DNA from: Thalassia testudinum
Lineage: Eukaryota; Streptophyta; Magnoliopsida; Alismatales; Hydrocharitaceae
Assembly: GCA_037157565.1 (NCBI GenBank)
Contig: JAZHRO010000013.1
Span: forward strand, 73,773,501-73,837,500
DNA: 64,000 nucleotides
Direction of reading: 5' to 3'
Below the pieces are notes generated by a model. It did not search any database. It worked only from the letters and a program-made list of their open reading frames with translations, and was not told where the DNA came from. Shown in pieces: positions 12,400 to 23,345 of this stretch (positions are counted from its first letter, which is position 1; each line of letters begins with the position of its first letter). Made by a program: the position numbers and the translations under genes.

Positions 12400-13900
12400 T
12401 TGAGAGGATCTTTGGAACTACTGTATTCAACTCAAAATAGAAGGATTACCGAGGCTCTCTTTCATAGAGAGAACATATCCTAATCCTTTAAAACAAGAAA
12501 CAAACAAAATTCTAATCTAATCAAATCTCCTAAAATTAAAAAACACCAAATCCTCTAAACTACTTACCTAAAAGATAAAATACCAAACCACAAAGACTAA
12601 ACCTGAACTACAAGCAAAATCCTACTTGATCCCTTAGGGCCGGCACGCCTTAGGATCAACAAAATCTGACACATGACACCTTTATTCTTCACAATAATAA
12701 TAATAAGAAACACAAAAGTTGATTTATGCCAAGATTAGGCTCAAGTAAGATCTTACTTCCATCTAAAGATGGATATCCAAACAAAACATCAAAAAATTGA
12801 CAAAAGAGGATAATCTTGTCACCAAGATCTAAATGCCACAAGAGGCAAAAGTTGATGTAGATCTGTGGTATAAGTGATCCAACGCAGAAGTGACATTAAT
12901 TTGAACATTAGATTATTAGGGAGGAATAACTATGCCTTTTTTTTAGTCTAAATTCATAAAAAATATAACATTTCTCGTTCGCACTTAATTGGAGGGATGC
13001 TTAAGCCAAAGATATTAATTTTATAGGGATATATCTAAGGTTCAAAAACATGACATAGAACAAAATGGTTTTATAATCCCTTTCAAAAAAAAAGAAAAAA
13101 TCAAAAAACAAAATGTCTTTATATTATGGAGGCAAGATGTAAGCCTTTAGGCAGTCAAGGCATAAGCCTCATTTTCTTTCTTTCTTTCTTTATTAAAATT
13201 ATTATTATTTTTTTGTGTGTGTGGTTGCCCGGGGAGGGGGAATGATCACGTGAGATTAGCTATCATCTGATATAATCCTCAGGTTTAGGGAGAAAAGATT
13301 AAAATTAGATATAAATATGTGCTTCTAACATATTAGTAGTGTCAAAGAAATACAAAAAAATGTTTCCATACCTATTTACTCCATAAAAACAAAAAAAAAA
13401 GTTGGGTTGGACCATTAAATTTTTAATAATGCAAATAAGATTTTTTTTTGGATTTAGAAGCAAAAAGTACTATACTAGCAAGCAAAGGAAAAATGGTGAA
13501 GATATTATTACGACAAGAATGTTTTATTTGTAACAGTGATTTAAATCAACATGCCGTTTAAATGGACATTTTCTATATAAGGCCAAATCAACATAAAATA
13601 TGTGTCAAAATACATGGAGATTAGCAAAATTGTCATGTGCCAACCATTTTGGAACATAATGAGGGTCCACTTTGTAAATTTAATATTTATCAGCACAAGA
13701 TGATATTTGATCCATATTTCAAATATCATCGGTGACATTTAGTTTAGAACTGAAATATTCCTGTGCAATTTAGTTTAAAATTCAAATATATCACATGTCC
13801 ATGCCTAAATATCACTAGTATAATTTAGTTTAAAGGAGCACATGAACTTTTGTGTGAACTTCTATGTTAACGTACATTTGTACTTTATATTTTATAATGT
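12400..13900. other. Gene-free AT-rich DNA
   Basis: Only simple runs are seen, such as TTTC repeats near 13178-13191 and several poly(A) and poly(T) tracts. No supported gene or named repeat. Confidence 0.4.
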
Positions 13901-14340
13901 GAAATTAATTTATATTTTCTACATGGTAAATAAAAAATGAAATTCAATGTAACTTACATGTAACTTGTAATGTAAATTAAAAATGAAATTAGTAGTTTAG
14001 AACTTAAGTTGAAAGTACATTAAAGAAGCTAGATCTAGATGACTTGAAGATAAAAATGAAATTACCAATTTAAAACTTAGTACATTTAAATTAAGTTAGT
14101 ACATGTAAATAAAATTAGTAATTTAGTACATGTAAATTAAAAATAAAATTAATAATTTAATACATAGTTATGTGTGTATCAAGTAACTTAAAATGATTGT
14201 TTTTAGTAAAATAATCAGAATTTAAATTAGGTGATTAAAAATTAATTTAAAATGCATTGTAATGTATTATGTAAAATGAAACTACTATGTGTAGATTAAA
14301 AATGCAAAACCAATGCGATGCATAGTATTATTAATACCAT
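13900..14340. repeat. Degenerate AT-rich repeated block
   Basis: Variants of GTAAATTAAAAATGAAATT, TAGTAATTTAGTACATG and AATTTAGTACATGTAAATTA recur irregularly, giving a loose tandem texture without a fixed period. Nothing coding overlaps it. Confidence 0.5.
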
Positions 14341-16140
14341 AGTCCTTGTTCCTTAAAGATAACGGATGCTCATATGTGTTGGTTCCTGCCAAGCATTCTT
14401 GATTTTCCAAAATCGTGGCAATAAGACAAGGTACGTGAAATTTTATTTTATCTTTTAAATTTTTAATTTAATTGTACTGTAAAGTACAAATATGTACTTT
14501 AATTTGACTCTAGATATACATACTTTATTTGAATATGTATTGATTCAACACTTGTATTTTCACATGTATACCTTTTTTGCATAACCTTTAAAGGTTTAAA
14601 GTTAGTAATTTGTAATTTACTCGTAATTTTAATCATTTTAAGTAAATTCCATCATCTCTGCTAGCATGCCGTCAGCGTGCCATCGAATTGGATGTTTAAA
14701 CACGACCATTTCCATGATGTACTCTCGACGTGCCTTCGAAATGCGCACTTAGAAATTTAACGAATCAATGTCGAAATCAACATTTAAAATCTTGATTGAT
14801 GGGAAGGGCAATCTTAACCATCTAACTTTAGCATGATAAAGGTTGAAAAATTATGCCATGGATAATTGTTGGATTGCCATTTTGTAGGGGTCATCTTTTC
14901 ATGTATAAATAATTATATGTAATTCACCTAAAAAATTGAGATTAAGGGATCTATTTTCTGATATATCATCCCTAGCTAGTTAAATTTGAATTTGGCAAGA
15001 TAGTGAATTATGTGCAAATGGTGACATAGGCTAGTTAATTTTTCAATGCTCAAATTCTAGGTAAATGTTTGGATTACTAACTAGTTTTTGTGAAAGTTCA
15101 TATTGTGAATAGCTTAATATGCTACATTTGTAGTGGACGGTTGCAATTGCATGATCTTCTAGATGAATGTAAGGAAATATGGTTATTTGAGAATGCAGGG
15201 AATGGCGCTTATTTGAGACTTGCATATGATAAAGACCCACTCCTTACAGTTCCTATGAGAGAGAAACTCATTCTTTTAAGGCTCTCATATGAGAGACATT
15301 CATTCTTAAGGTTTTGTACAGGGCAAGGCCCACTTTGAGTTTTCCATATTGGAGGAGGCCCTGCTCATAAAGTCTCTACATGGGAGACGGAGATCCACTC
15401 TCAAGATCTCCATATGGGACACAATCTCAAGTCTTTGTGAGAGATAACATATTTACTCTTTGAGCCTATACAATGCATTGAGGACCATTTCTACCTTTAG
15501 CATGACTACCCGCATATTCATTTACAAACTACCCACCTACCAACTCCTTCTACATGAAGGGGAGTTGGACAAGAGGGAGATGGCTTACCTATATTCGGTA
15601 ACGAGTTGCGCATGACATGATCCAGTTATGTTTATTGAAGAAGACGGATAAATTGGATCCTCTTGATCCAATCGGCACACCCCCCACACCCCCCCAGAAC
15701 ACACACACACACAAAAAAAAAAGGAATTGAGAGAGTAAGTGGGGCCTATTTATGTATGTATCTACATAGTCAGTACCTAGTTTTCTTGAGATAGAACAGA
15801 AGAATATTCCTTAAGGCTTCTTGGTGGTTGTAGGGTGGCATGATGCCATCACAAACCACAAATTGTCGGAATTCTTTTTGTGCTCATTGATATTGCAATT
15901 ATATTCACTTATTCCTATGGATGTTTTAACAATGTGATAGATGGCCATTATAAAACATGGATTTTTCGATAAAAGGGGAACAAATAAATTTTCTTGTCTA
16001 GAAAACCCCAAAATTTAGTAAAATATACATGCTGGAAACCCACTCAATTCCAAAAACAGTAAACAAGGTGATGAATCATCATGTCTACAAAACAGTACCT
16101 CTCTTTGGTAAAATATATATGCCAAGCATCTCCTCTGTCT
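14341..16140. other. Gene-free spacer with local repeats
   Basis: No gene is recognised. At about 15250-15450 there is a cluster of related words (CTCATATGAGAGA, CTACATGGGAGA, CTCCATATGGGACA) that may be a decayed repeat. A C-rich and (AC)n run lies at 15675-15722. The last bases run up to the cyclophilin stop codon. Confidence 0.4.
15675..15722. repeat. C-rich, (AC)n and poly(A) low-complexity run
   Basis: CACACCCCCC-type DNA passes into about seven AC units and then an A run. It is an ordinary low-complexity tract. Confidence 0.85.
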
Positions 16141-19100
16141 CTACCCAGCAAGAGGATTGGCATGGATGGTTACTCGATTTAGCCTAATTTCTGCCAGCGG
16201 TCTATCTGCGTGCCCTGTTTTTGTCTGAAAATTTCCAAAAAAAGAGCCATAACCATCATTCTATAGATAGAAAAAAAGCACATGATACAAATGAAATAAT
16301 AGGGAAAAAACCTTGAGCACATAGGGAAAGCCAAGTATGAGAAGTACCTTCTCCATGAGGTCCAGAACTTCAAATCCATGGATAACTTTCCCAAAAATTG
16401 TATATTGTCCATTAAGATGCGGTTGCTTTGCATAAGTGATGAAGAATTGGCTTCCATTAGTGTTAGGCCCACTGTTGGCCATGGACAATATTCCCCTTGC
16501 ATTGTGCTAGAATTTATTCAAGTTCACATTAGTATTTATCTAAAATAACATATTAATGTTTTCTCATGGTAAAATAGAATGTCAAGTACAGAAATGGAGA
16601 GGACAAGAAATTGTAACATCTAGCATCTCTAATTCAAGAGATGATTGTAAAAGTTTATGCAAGCTCAAATAACAGCCATTCTAAAAGATCGTTGATTGCT
16701 TCTTTCATGCTCATTCTCCACTGTGCATGAACTGTGCAGAAAGCATGCAATGGCAGTTGGACGGCAAAGTATGATTTTTTTTTTTGAAAGGAGATATATC
16801 ATTAAGAGAACGAAAGTGGTACAATGTAGTCCTAATGGGCAAGGAAGAAGGACAAACCTAAACGCCCCTCAGAGAGGGGGAAAGATGCTCCCCCTACAGA
16901 GGGGGGAACTCCAAAACAATCATCAAAAACAACGAAAAGTAAAGAAAACAAAAAAGAAGCGCCCTACATATCATTTCAATGCAGGAAGACATGCACCACA
17001 CATTGGATACGACCAAGCACCTTTAACATCGTCGACGAACCGCACTAATAGGTGCCAAGCGATTGAAACAAGGTCGACTAGCCACCCAGTCATGTGAGAC
17101 CAGCTTCAAACATGGTCTCATCATCAAAAGCGACGCCAATCAACCCGGAGGTGAAGTGAAGATGAGGATTGGCTTCTAGCAGGGGCCCTCAACCAACGAG
17201 AGGAATCGACGATGACACACACAACAAAACAGCAACCATGACCAGGGCATAAGCGAGCCTAAGATCTGACAGCAATCGCGACTTGATGGTGTCCAGACAC
17301 AGTTGCTGCAACGCCTAAATGGCAACCACGACTTGAAGACTCCCGAATAGCCGCTATTGCGGCCACACGGCAAGCACAATCTGAAGACTCTCGGACAGCC
17401 AGCATCGCAGCCACATAGCAACCTTGATTCGAAGCTCGACTGTACAAAACCGCTAACGGCAAACCATCGTTCCCATCAGCTCAAGGACAAGGAAGGTCGC
17501 GAGGGAGGTCGCCGTCCCAACACTCACATCGGAAGGAGGGGGGAAGGAGGCGAAGCAGTCAAACGCGAGGGAAGAGGGGCTCCGACCTGCACGCACCCGA
17601 CCGAAGCCCCAGCAGCAGCGATTGGAAAGGGGCTTTTTTCAGAGTAGGGTTTTGTAGAGTTAAGGGTCCGCCCCTTTCGTTTTGCAGACTTTAGGATGGT
17701 GGTCGCTTTGCAAAGGCTCTACGAGTTGGACACTTGGAAATTTGTGGTGGGAAATGTTAGCTCTTTCCTTTCTTTGATAACGCCACAAATGGCCTTATCA
17801 CAGCATAGTATGATGATAATACACAAGAGAGATACTCCAAACAAGGGAGAATCTCCACCTTACCCACAACCTCTTGCCACAAATACAAGTTCTTTTAAAG
17901 ACCATTTGGCTATAAGTTGCTTCCTACAGCAGCCCAGTTGTATTTTTTTTTTTTTTTTCAACGACAAGGCGTTATTTCAAAGCAAGTAAAAAAGGAAAAA
18001 CAATATCTATCTTTGACTGTCAGTTGTATGATCCTTCAATCCAAAAATGTTTACTCCTCACTATGTCCTTTTGAATCCATTTATGATTTTTTTTATTGTT
18101 ATTTTCCCTTACCAAGATAAGATTTGAACCATAATCTTTTGAGTGGTAGCCCCATTGCTCTACCACCAGAACTATTCTTTCACTATTTATGACTTTTAGC
18201 CCTCACATTGCCACAATGTCCTTGATATCCACCACCACATCACTCCTTTGAATTTTGCATCTAATCATCTTTAAAGCCCAAGCCTATTTAAGTGGTTCTC
18301 TCATCTCAAGCTACCTTCATAGAATCACAATTAATCTCTTAATCATCCAATCATCATCAAAGTGAACCCGATTAGAGAAGTTTAGCAAATCTCATGAACA
18401 GCAACCATGTAGTGGAACAAGCAATACATCCTGATGATAAGATTATGCAGATGATAGTAAAAATGATATATAGGGTTGAACGAATCTAGAAGGAAGAAAA
18501 TGGCCATGGTGCAAGGCAGAAAAGACAAAAAAAAGAAATAATTTTAACCATGGTAAAATTGTAACAGTATGAGAGAATTGCAGGAAATCACATCTTTCAA
18601 AAAAGAATCCTAGGAATCAGAAAAAGATGCTGGAGGATGTTTCTCTGAATTCAGTTCATTTTTGTGTGTGCACGTGTGTGGTTTTTTTTTTTTTTTTTGG
18701 TGGGGTGGTGGTGGTGGATGATGGCTAGTTCCTTGCATCTTTTTCATAGGAAGGAGAAGGGATGGCTACTTCCTTCCACCTTTTATATGGAGGGAAAAGG
18801 GATGGCTATTCAAATAGTAGCCATAGCAAATCTTGCTGCAAGGAAGTAGCGACCATCTCGATTTTCAAATAAAAGAAATGGAACCAAAACTGAAAATCCA
18901 CCCTTAACCCTCTTTTTTTGATGAAACTCCCAGCAAACTATATTGCCAATGCAGAATAAACTATAGTGCCTCCACAACAAACAATCAACTGAGATTTTAC
19001 CATGAATTTCATGGAAGGAGCTTTAAGAAGCCTATCAAAGAGTGACTAATTCTGCAATTGTCTGCCCTTAAATACATTAATTCAATAAACTGATTTTGGT

Positions 19101-20360
19101 AATACATAACTAGAGAGAGAAAATAGCTTGAAAGTCAAACTACTTTGTGCAAGAGATAATGGATACCTTAAGGGACTCTCGTATTTCATCATTAAATTTC
19201 TTCCCCCAAATGCTAGCTCCTCCTTTGCCAGTCCCAGTAGGATCCCCTCCCTGGATCATAAAACCCTTGATATTGCGATGAAATATGGTTCCATCATAGT
19301 ATCCACTTGCACATAATGCTAAAAAATTCTGCATAAAACAAGACAACCACAATTAAGATATATTCTGGTAGAAATTAAAGAGGATTATTTCCTCCTTTTG
19401 CGAGTGCATAAATTTAAGGTAGGAAAAAGAAACACAGAAATCCCTTTGCTCTTTCAAAGTATTAAACAATCCCATTAAAATGAACCATCTTCCCTCATAT
19501 TATACGAGCTATCACTCTTCAATTTTAGATCCCAATATAGCAGTTCTCACTGTTTATAGAGAAGAGAGTATTCAACAACAGTATCAACAATCACATGTCA
19601 CTTTTTCAGCAAAAAAATAACCACATACCCTGTTTAAAAAGTTTTCAAGAAAAAAAACAACATTACCGCTATTGATTTCATTACCAAGAAATCCTCTATT
19701 CACCATCAAATGGACTCAACAAAAATTAGTTCAACATAAATAACGCCATAAAATAACACGGGCATGCACCAATTTATACCAACATCATTGACAGCATTAT
19801 CTACCCATTCAAGATATCATCTACGTTTCAACGAGAAGTGGACATAAACCTCATAACAAATTTAGACTTAATATATTAGCACAAGCATGACGAAGTAGAC
19901 AAGCTTTCTCAATTCTCTCCCTATATCTTCAACTAAGACTCCCGCTTCCCCTGTTAACTGTTAGCATCACCTTCATCCCCACAAACCACTTCCTTGACCT
20001 TGAGACTCCAGTGCTCACCAACATTTTACATATCAAAATAACAAAAAAACTTGATAGACATATGATTTGACTAGTAACCATCAATACTTACTATCACTTC
20101 TGCTCCTCTTTTTTTTTTTTCCACTTTAAACTAGAAAAAATGAACATAATACTATAATGGGGGGATCTTATGGTTCCAAAGCATCATCAAAACAGACAAC
20201 AGGAAGCAATAAGTTTAAAAAAAAACAAAAAACTCTTTTTCCTCGCCAAACACCTAAAAATTGTGGCAAGAACAAGAGTTCGAACCTCAGCGGTCTTGGA
20301 CACCTCATCGCAGAAGATCTCGCACTTTATATCCCCGAGATTCGTGTGTAGAGTCGCCGA
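16141..20360 (-). CDS. CYP18-1: Cyclophilin-type peptidyl-prolyl isomerase, PPIL3/CYP18-1 class
   Basis: Four recognised minus-strand coding exons are 20360-20286, 19328-19167, 16506-16348 and 16224-16141. They are bounded by GT-AG introns and encode 159 residues plus stop; with an initiator Met this is 160, the usual size of this class. Numbering the Met as 1, the cyclophilin core shows [15 protein letters not shown] (Arg44, Phe49, Gln52) and NGSQFFITY (Gln100 to Phe102). The position equivalent to CypA Trp121 is His110, as expected in PPIL3-type proteins that bind cyclosporin poorly. Relatives catalyse proline cis-trans isomerisation and are found with spliceosomes. The first recognised exon follows TTGCAG, opens on a Ser codon and has an in-frame TAA just upstream, so the start codon must lie in another exon. 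The third recognised exon reads [15 protein letters not shown]. The second recognised intron (19166-16507) carries retroelement insertions. Confidence 0.88.
16775..17690 (-). mobile_element. Poly(A)-ended retroelement in a cyclophilin intron (LINE-like or non-autonomous)
   Basis: On the minus strand the element ends ATATCTCCTTTC followed by a run of A (plus-strand poly(T) 16775-16785), the typical 3' end of plant non-LTR retrotransposons. The GC-rich body contrasts sharply with the AT-rich intron on both sides. No reverse transcriptase is present, so it is a 5'-truncated or non-autonomous copy. The far end near 17690 is approximate and no target duplication was identified. It sits in the same orientation as the host gene. 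Confidence 0.5.
18079..18086. repeat. SINE target-site duplication, left copy
   Basis: ATTTATGA matches 18185-18192 exactly and abuts the A-rich tail of the SINE. Confidence 0.7.
18087..18184 (-). mobile_element. Short tRNA-derived SINE with 8-bp target duplication
   Basis: Read on the minus strand, a box A (TAGTTCTGGTGG, 18173-18162) is followed by a box B (GGTTCAAATC, 18130-18121) and an A-rich tail. The unit is flanked by ATTTATGA at 18079-18086 and 18185-18192. The whole element is only about 98 bp, so it is almost nothing but the tRNA-like head. It lies in a cyclophilin intron in the sense orientation. An RNA polymerase III promoter function is inferred from the boxes. Confidence 0.75.
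18185..18192. repeat. SINE target-site duplication, right copy
   Basis: ATTTATGA matches 18079-18086 exactly and abuts the 5' end of the SINE. Confidence 0.7.
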
Positions 20361-20457
20361 CTGCAATTAGGGTTTATCACATGAGCACTCGGGAGGGGAG
20401 AAATAAGGCAAAGAACACATTTTTACGAGGACTTGAGAAGGGAAGAGGAGAGAGAAC

Positions 20458-20460
20458 CAT
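20458..20460 (-). CDS. Candidate three-base start exon (ATG) of the cyclophilin
   Basis: On the minus strand an ATG is followed directly by GTTCTCTC, a possible donor, and 97 bases later comes the TTGCAG acceptor of the first recognised exon. Splicing these joins ATG to TCGGCG, giving the family N-terminus Met-Ser-Ala-Thr-Leu. The donor is weak, and another upstream ATG exon is possible. RNA reads across the junction would decide. Confidence 0.35.
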
Positions 20461-23345
20461 CTGGTCGTTCCTCACTCCGCCTGAGATTCTTGCAGGAAGG
20501 GTTCGGATTGAAACTGGAGTATTGCCGGTCACCTCTTCATGAACTTGCTAGAGTCATTTATTACGTAATTGTGTACACTAGGGATATGATCTCACGATCT
20601 CCATGATGTTAATGGAGTACCACTGAATCAACTCGTTGGTGGTAAAACCCTTGAGTAGAAATAGATAAATGTGTAAGTTTTGGATGTTTTACAAGGTTAA
20701 TTTCTTTGTAATTTGTTAATAATCAAATTTTATTTTAGACTTTTTTATTTACATAAATTTTACATAAATAAATTTTCTTAACTTATATCTTCAGAGATAC
20801 AAATATTTATTTGTTAGTTGTAATATATCTTTTTCTTAATGTTATTCAATCATATGATTTCTTAATGTTTTTATAATGATTAAATTCTTAAATTTTTTAT
20901 GACTAATTCAGAAGAAATAGGTGATATACTTTGTTACTAACATGTTAATATGATTTGATTGAAAGTCTAAATATTACTCTACGAATTTATTTGATCCTCC
21001 ACTTTCACCAGCCACATGTCAACCTTTGTTTACAATTCCTTACTAGCTCGTGTTTGATGTAGAAGGTTATCACCTTCCTTTGTCTAACTTAATAACCAAC
21101 ATCAATTGATGAGTAGGATCCCATAAAAGCTTAAACCACTAGCAACTGCAATCAAAGTTTCTCTTTACCTAGCCAAGTAGACATTCATCATTATTGGTGA
21201 AGGACCAGACCCCTCAGACCGATAATTGCAATCTTGTACCAAGCATTCCCTTAGCATTGTTTCCTAACATATTTTCCATTAACACCTTGCGCTCATTGTA
21301 TAGTTATTACAAGTTAAGTATTATATTTCTAGTACTTATATATAGGCACATAGTGTCTACTATACGATAATTTGATATAACATGCTAAGCACAAATTTGC
21401 TAAGATTTATACCTTGTCATATTTCAGAATGGATCTAGGTGAGTCAATACTAATCTTCCTATAGCACCAACCTACATCCTTAGGATATTTGATTGGTTAA
21501 TGAACTAATCAATAAGTTAGGAGCCATTTCTTCTTTAATCTAGGTTATCTTACCAAGGGCAACTATCATAATCCCCATTGTCGACTATGTTAATCTTGTG
21601 GTTGAATCTTTTCTTCTATTTGTCTTGGAACAATTCAAATTAATTCCCTTACATACTAGTTGCCTCCCTTGCATCCTAATCAACTAAGCTTCCTTGGTCA
21701 TCTAAACCCTTTTCCTTTGGTGTCTTTAGACCTTATTTGGTCTATGGTCTTAAACTTGGCCATCTTTTCTTAACCTTTTCATCCATTAGCATGAACACCT
21801 AACTAGGTTTCTTATGGGTAGTGCTAAGGGTTAAATCTTAGCAATCTAGAAGTTGGATTCTTTAGAGTCCACTATCTTCTTGAATCTTCAAAAATTCTAT
21901 TAATCTTCTTTATTTGAGCTCCAATTTGTCTAACTAAAGACTATCACTAACATCTTGACATTTACTAATCAATGAAGTTTAGGGTTATAGTAGAAGAGGT
22001 GTAGAGATATGCAAATCGTTGTTTTCTCTAGTAAGATGTGAGTTGCAATTTAGGATGGCAAGACTATTCAATTCCTCATGACTTGGTCAGGAGAAATATT
22101 GGTGTAAAAGATTAAGCAAAATTAATGGAAGAGACTATAAAGGGGGCAGCTAGGTGGGCACTTAAGATTCTCTTGGGACAATCAACGGCACCCTTAGATG
22201 ACAAAGACTTGGTTAGGTCTTTCCCTCTTTGCTAGTTAACTACAAATTTTTGCAATACAAATAGAAATATCTGAGCTTACAATAACAAAGTTGATAATTT
22301 GACTATATAGAACATTGGTGGATGAAAAAGTTATGGCGCACAACAATTTTAGTGGAGTGAGTTTGTTTATCTCTTGAAGATATGATTTGTAGGCTTGTAA
22401 GTTGGTTGATCTCTCTTTCCTATAGCAAGATGAATGAGCATTGAATGCTATCAACCCATCTTAATTTCATGCTTTCTTTAGTATGTTTGTTTGACTTTTG
22501 ATCGATATTGGTTGGAGTACATTCACTAGTTGAATGTCTAAATCAATAGAAATGTAGGAAAACACATCTTACGCTTGGTACCAACATCATTGATACCTTC
22601 TCTTGACTCCTATGTCTAGGTGTCCCAACATCAATTTCAAAAGTCTTCCACCATTCCAATAGATCTCTAGTAATGAGAAGAGAAGCATTGAACCATTGAC
22701 ATCGTGGTTAGTTGTTCTTTGTTTAATGATTATCACTCTCCTTTGGTCAAGAGTGGTTAGCTTGGTTATCCCCTTACCTCAATTACTTTAATTTTATATT
22801 AATCACAAACTTTCACATTGCCCAATAAACTAAACGCACATAAAAAAACTAACGATCTACAAGTTATTAAGGTAGGTTCAATAAGAGATCAAGAGAATTA
22901 CAAAGGATTAGATCCTTATCTTAACCACTAAGCAAATATAGCAAGTTCTCCTGGAAGCTCCATTCTTCCCTTTGTGTTGGTGCCCTTTTTTTTGTCTTTT
23001 AGATGCTTGCTCCTCTCAGGACCAACCGTTAAATCTACTAATCGACTAAACTAGCCGACTATTTGACTAGACCAACTATGCTCCTGCAGCTCCTCCCCCA
23101 CCTCGTCGACCTCAAAATTTTCATTTCCAAGTTTCTTAAATAGGGCTTTACTAATTTCAAGAACATTATGATAAAATTTCATTGCATCCCATTGTTATGT
23201 AGGGTAATCACGCATGCTTCATATGCTCCTATTTGGTGGTAAATTTTCCCTCCTTACAAGTATCTTAAAAAAAAGGATTTGATTGCAAATATTAGTTTTG
23301 GATTCTCCACCTCTATAATTGGAACGGCCTAGATGTTTTGAGTAT
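20461..23345. other. Gene-free spacer
   Basis: About 2.9 kb without a recognised gene or named repeat. Stops are dense in all frames, and the composition is moderately AT-rich with long T- and C-rich phrases. It could be decayed transposable-element sequence, but no diagnostic motif was found. The cyclophilin promoter should lie at its low-coordinate end. Confidence 0.4.

Noticed and set aside
16179..16502. 107-codon minus-strand frame over a cyclophilin exon
   Set aside because: It is in a different frame from the conserved cyclophilin residues and reads through the splice junction.
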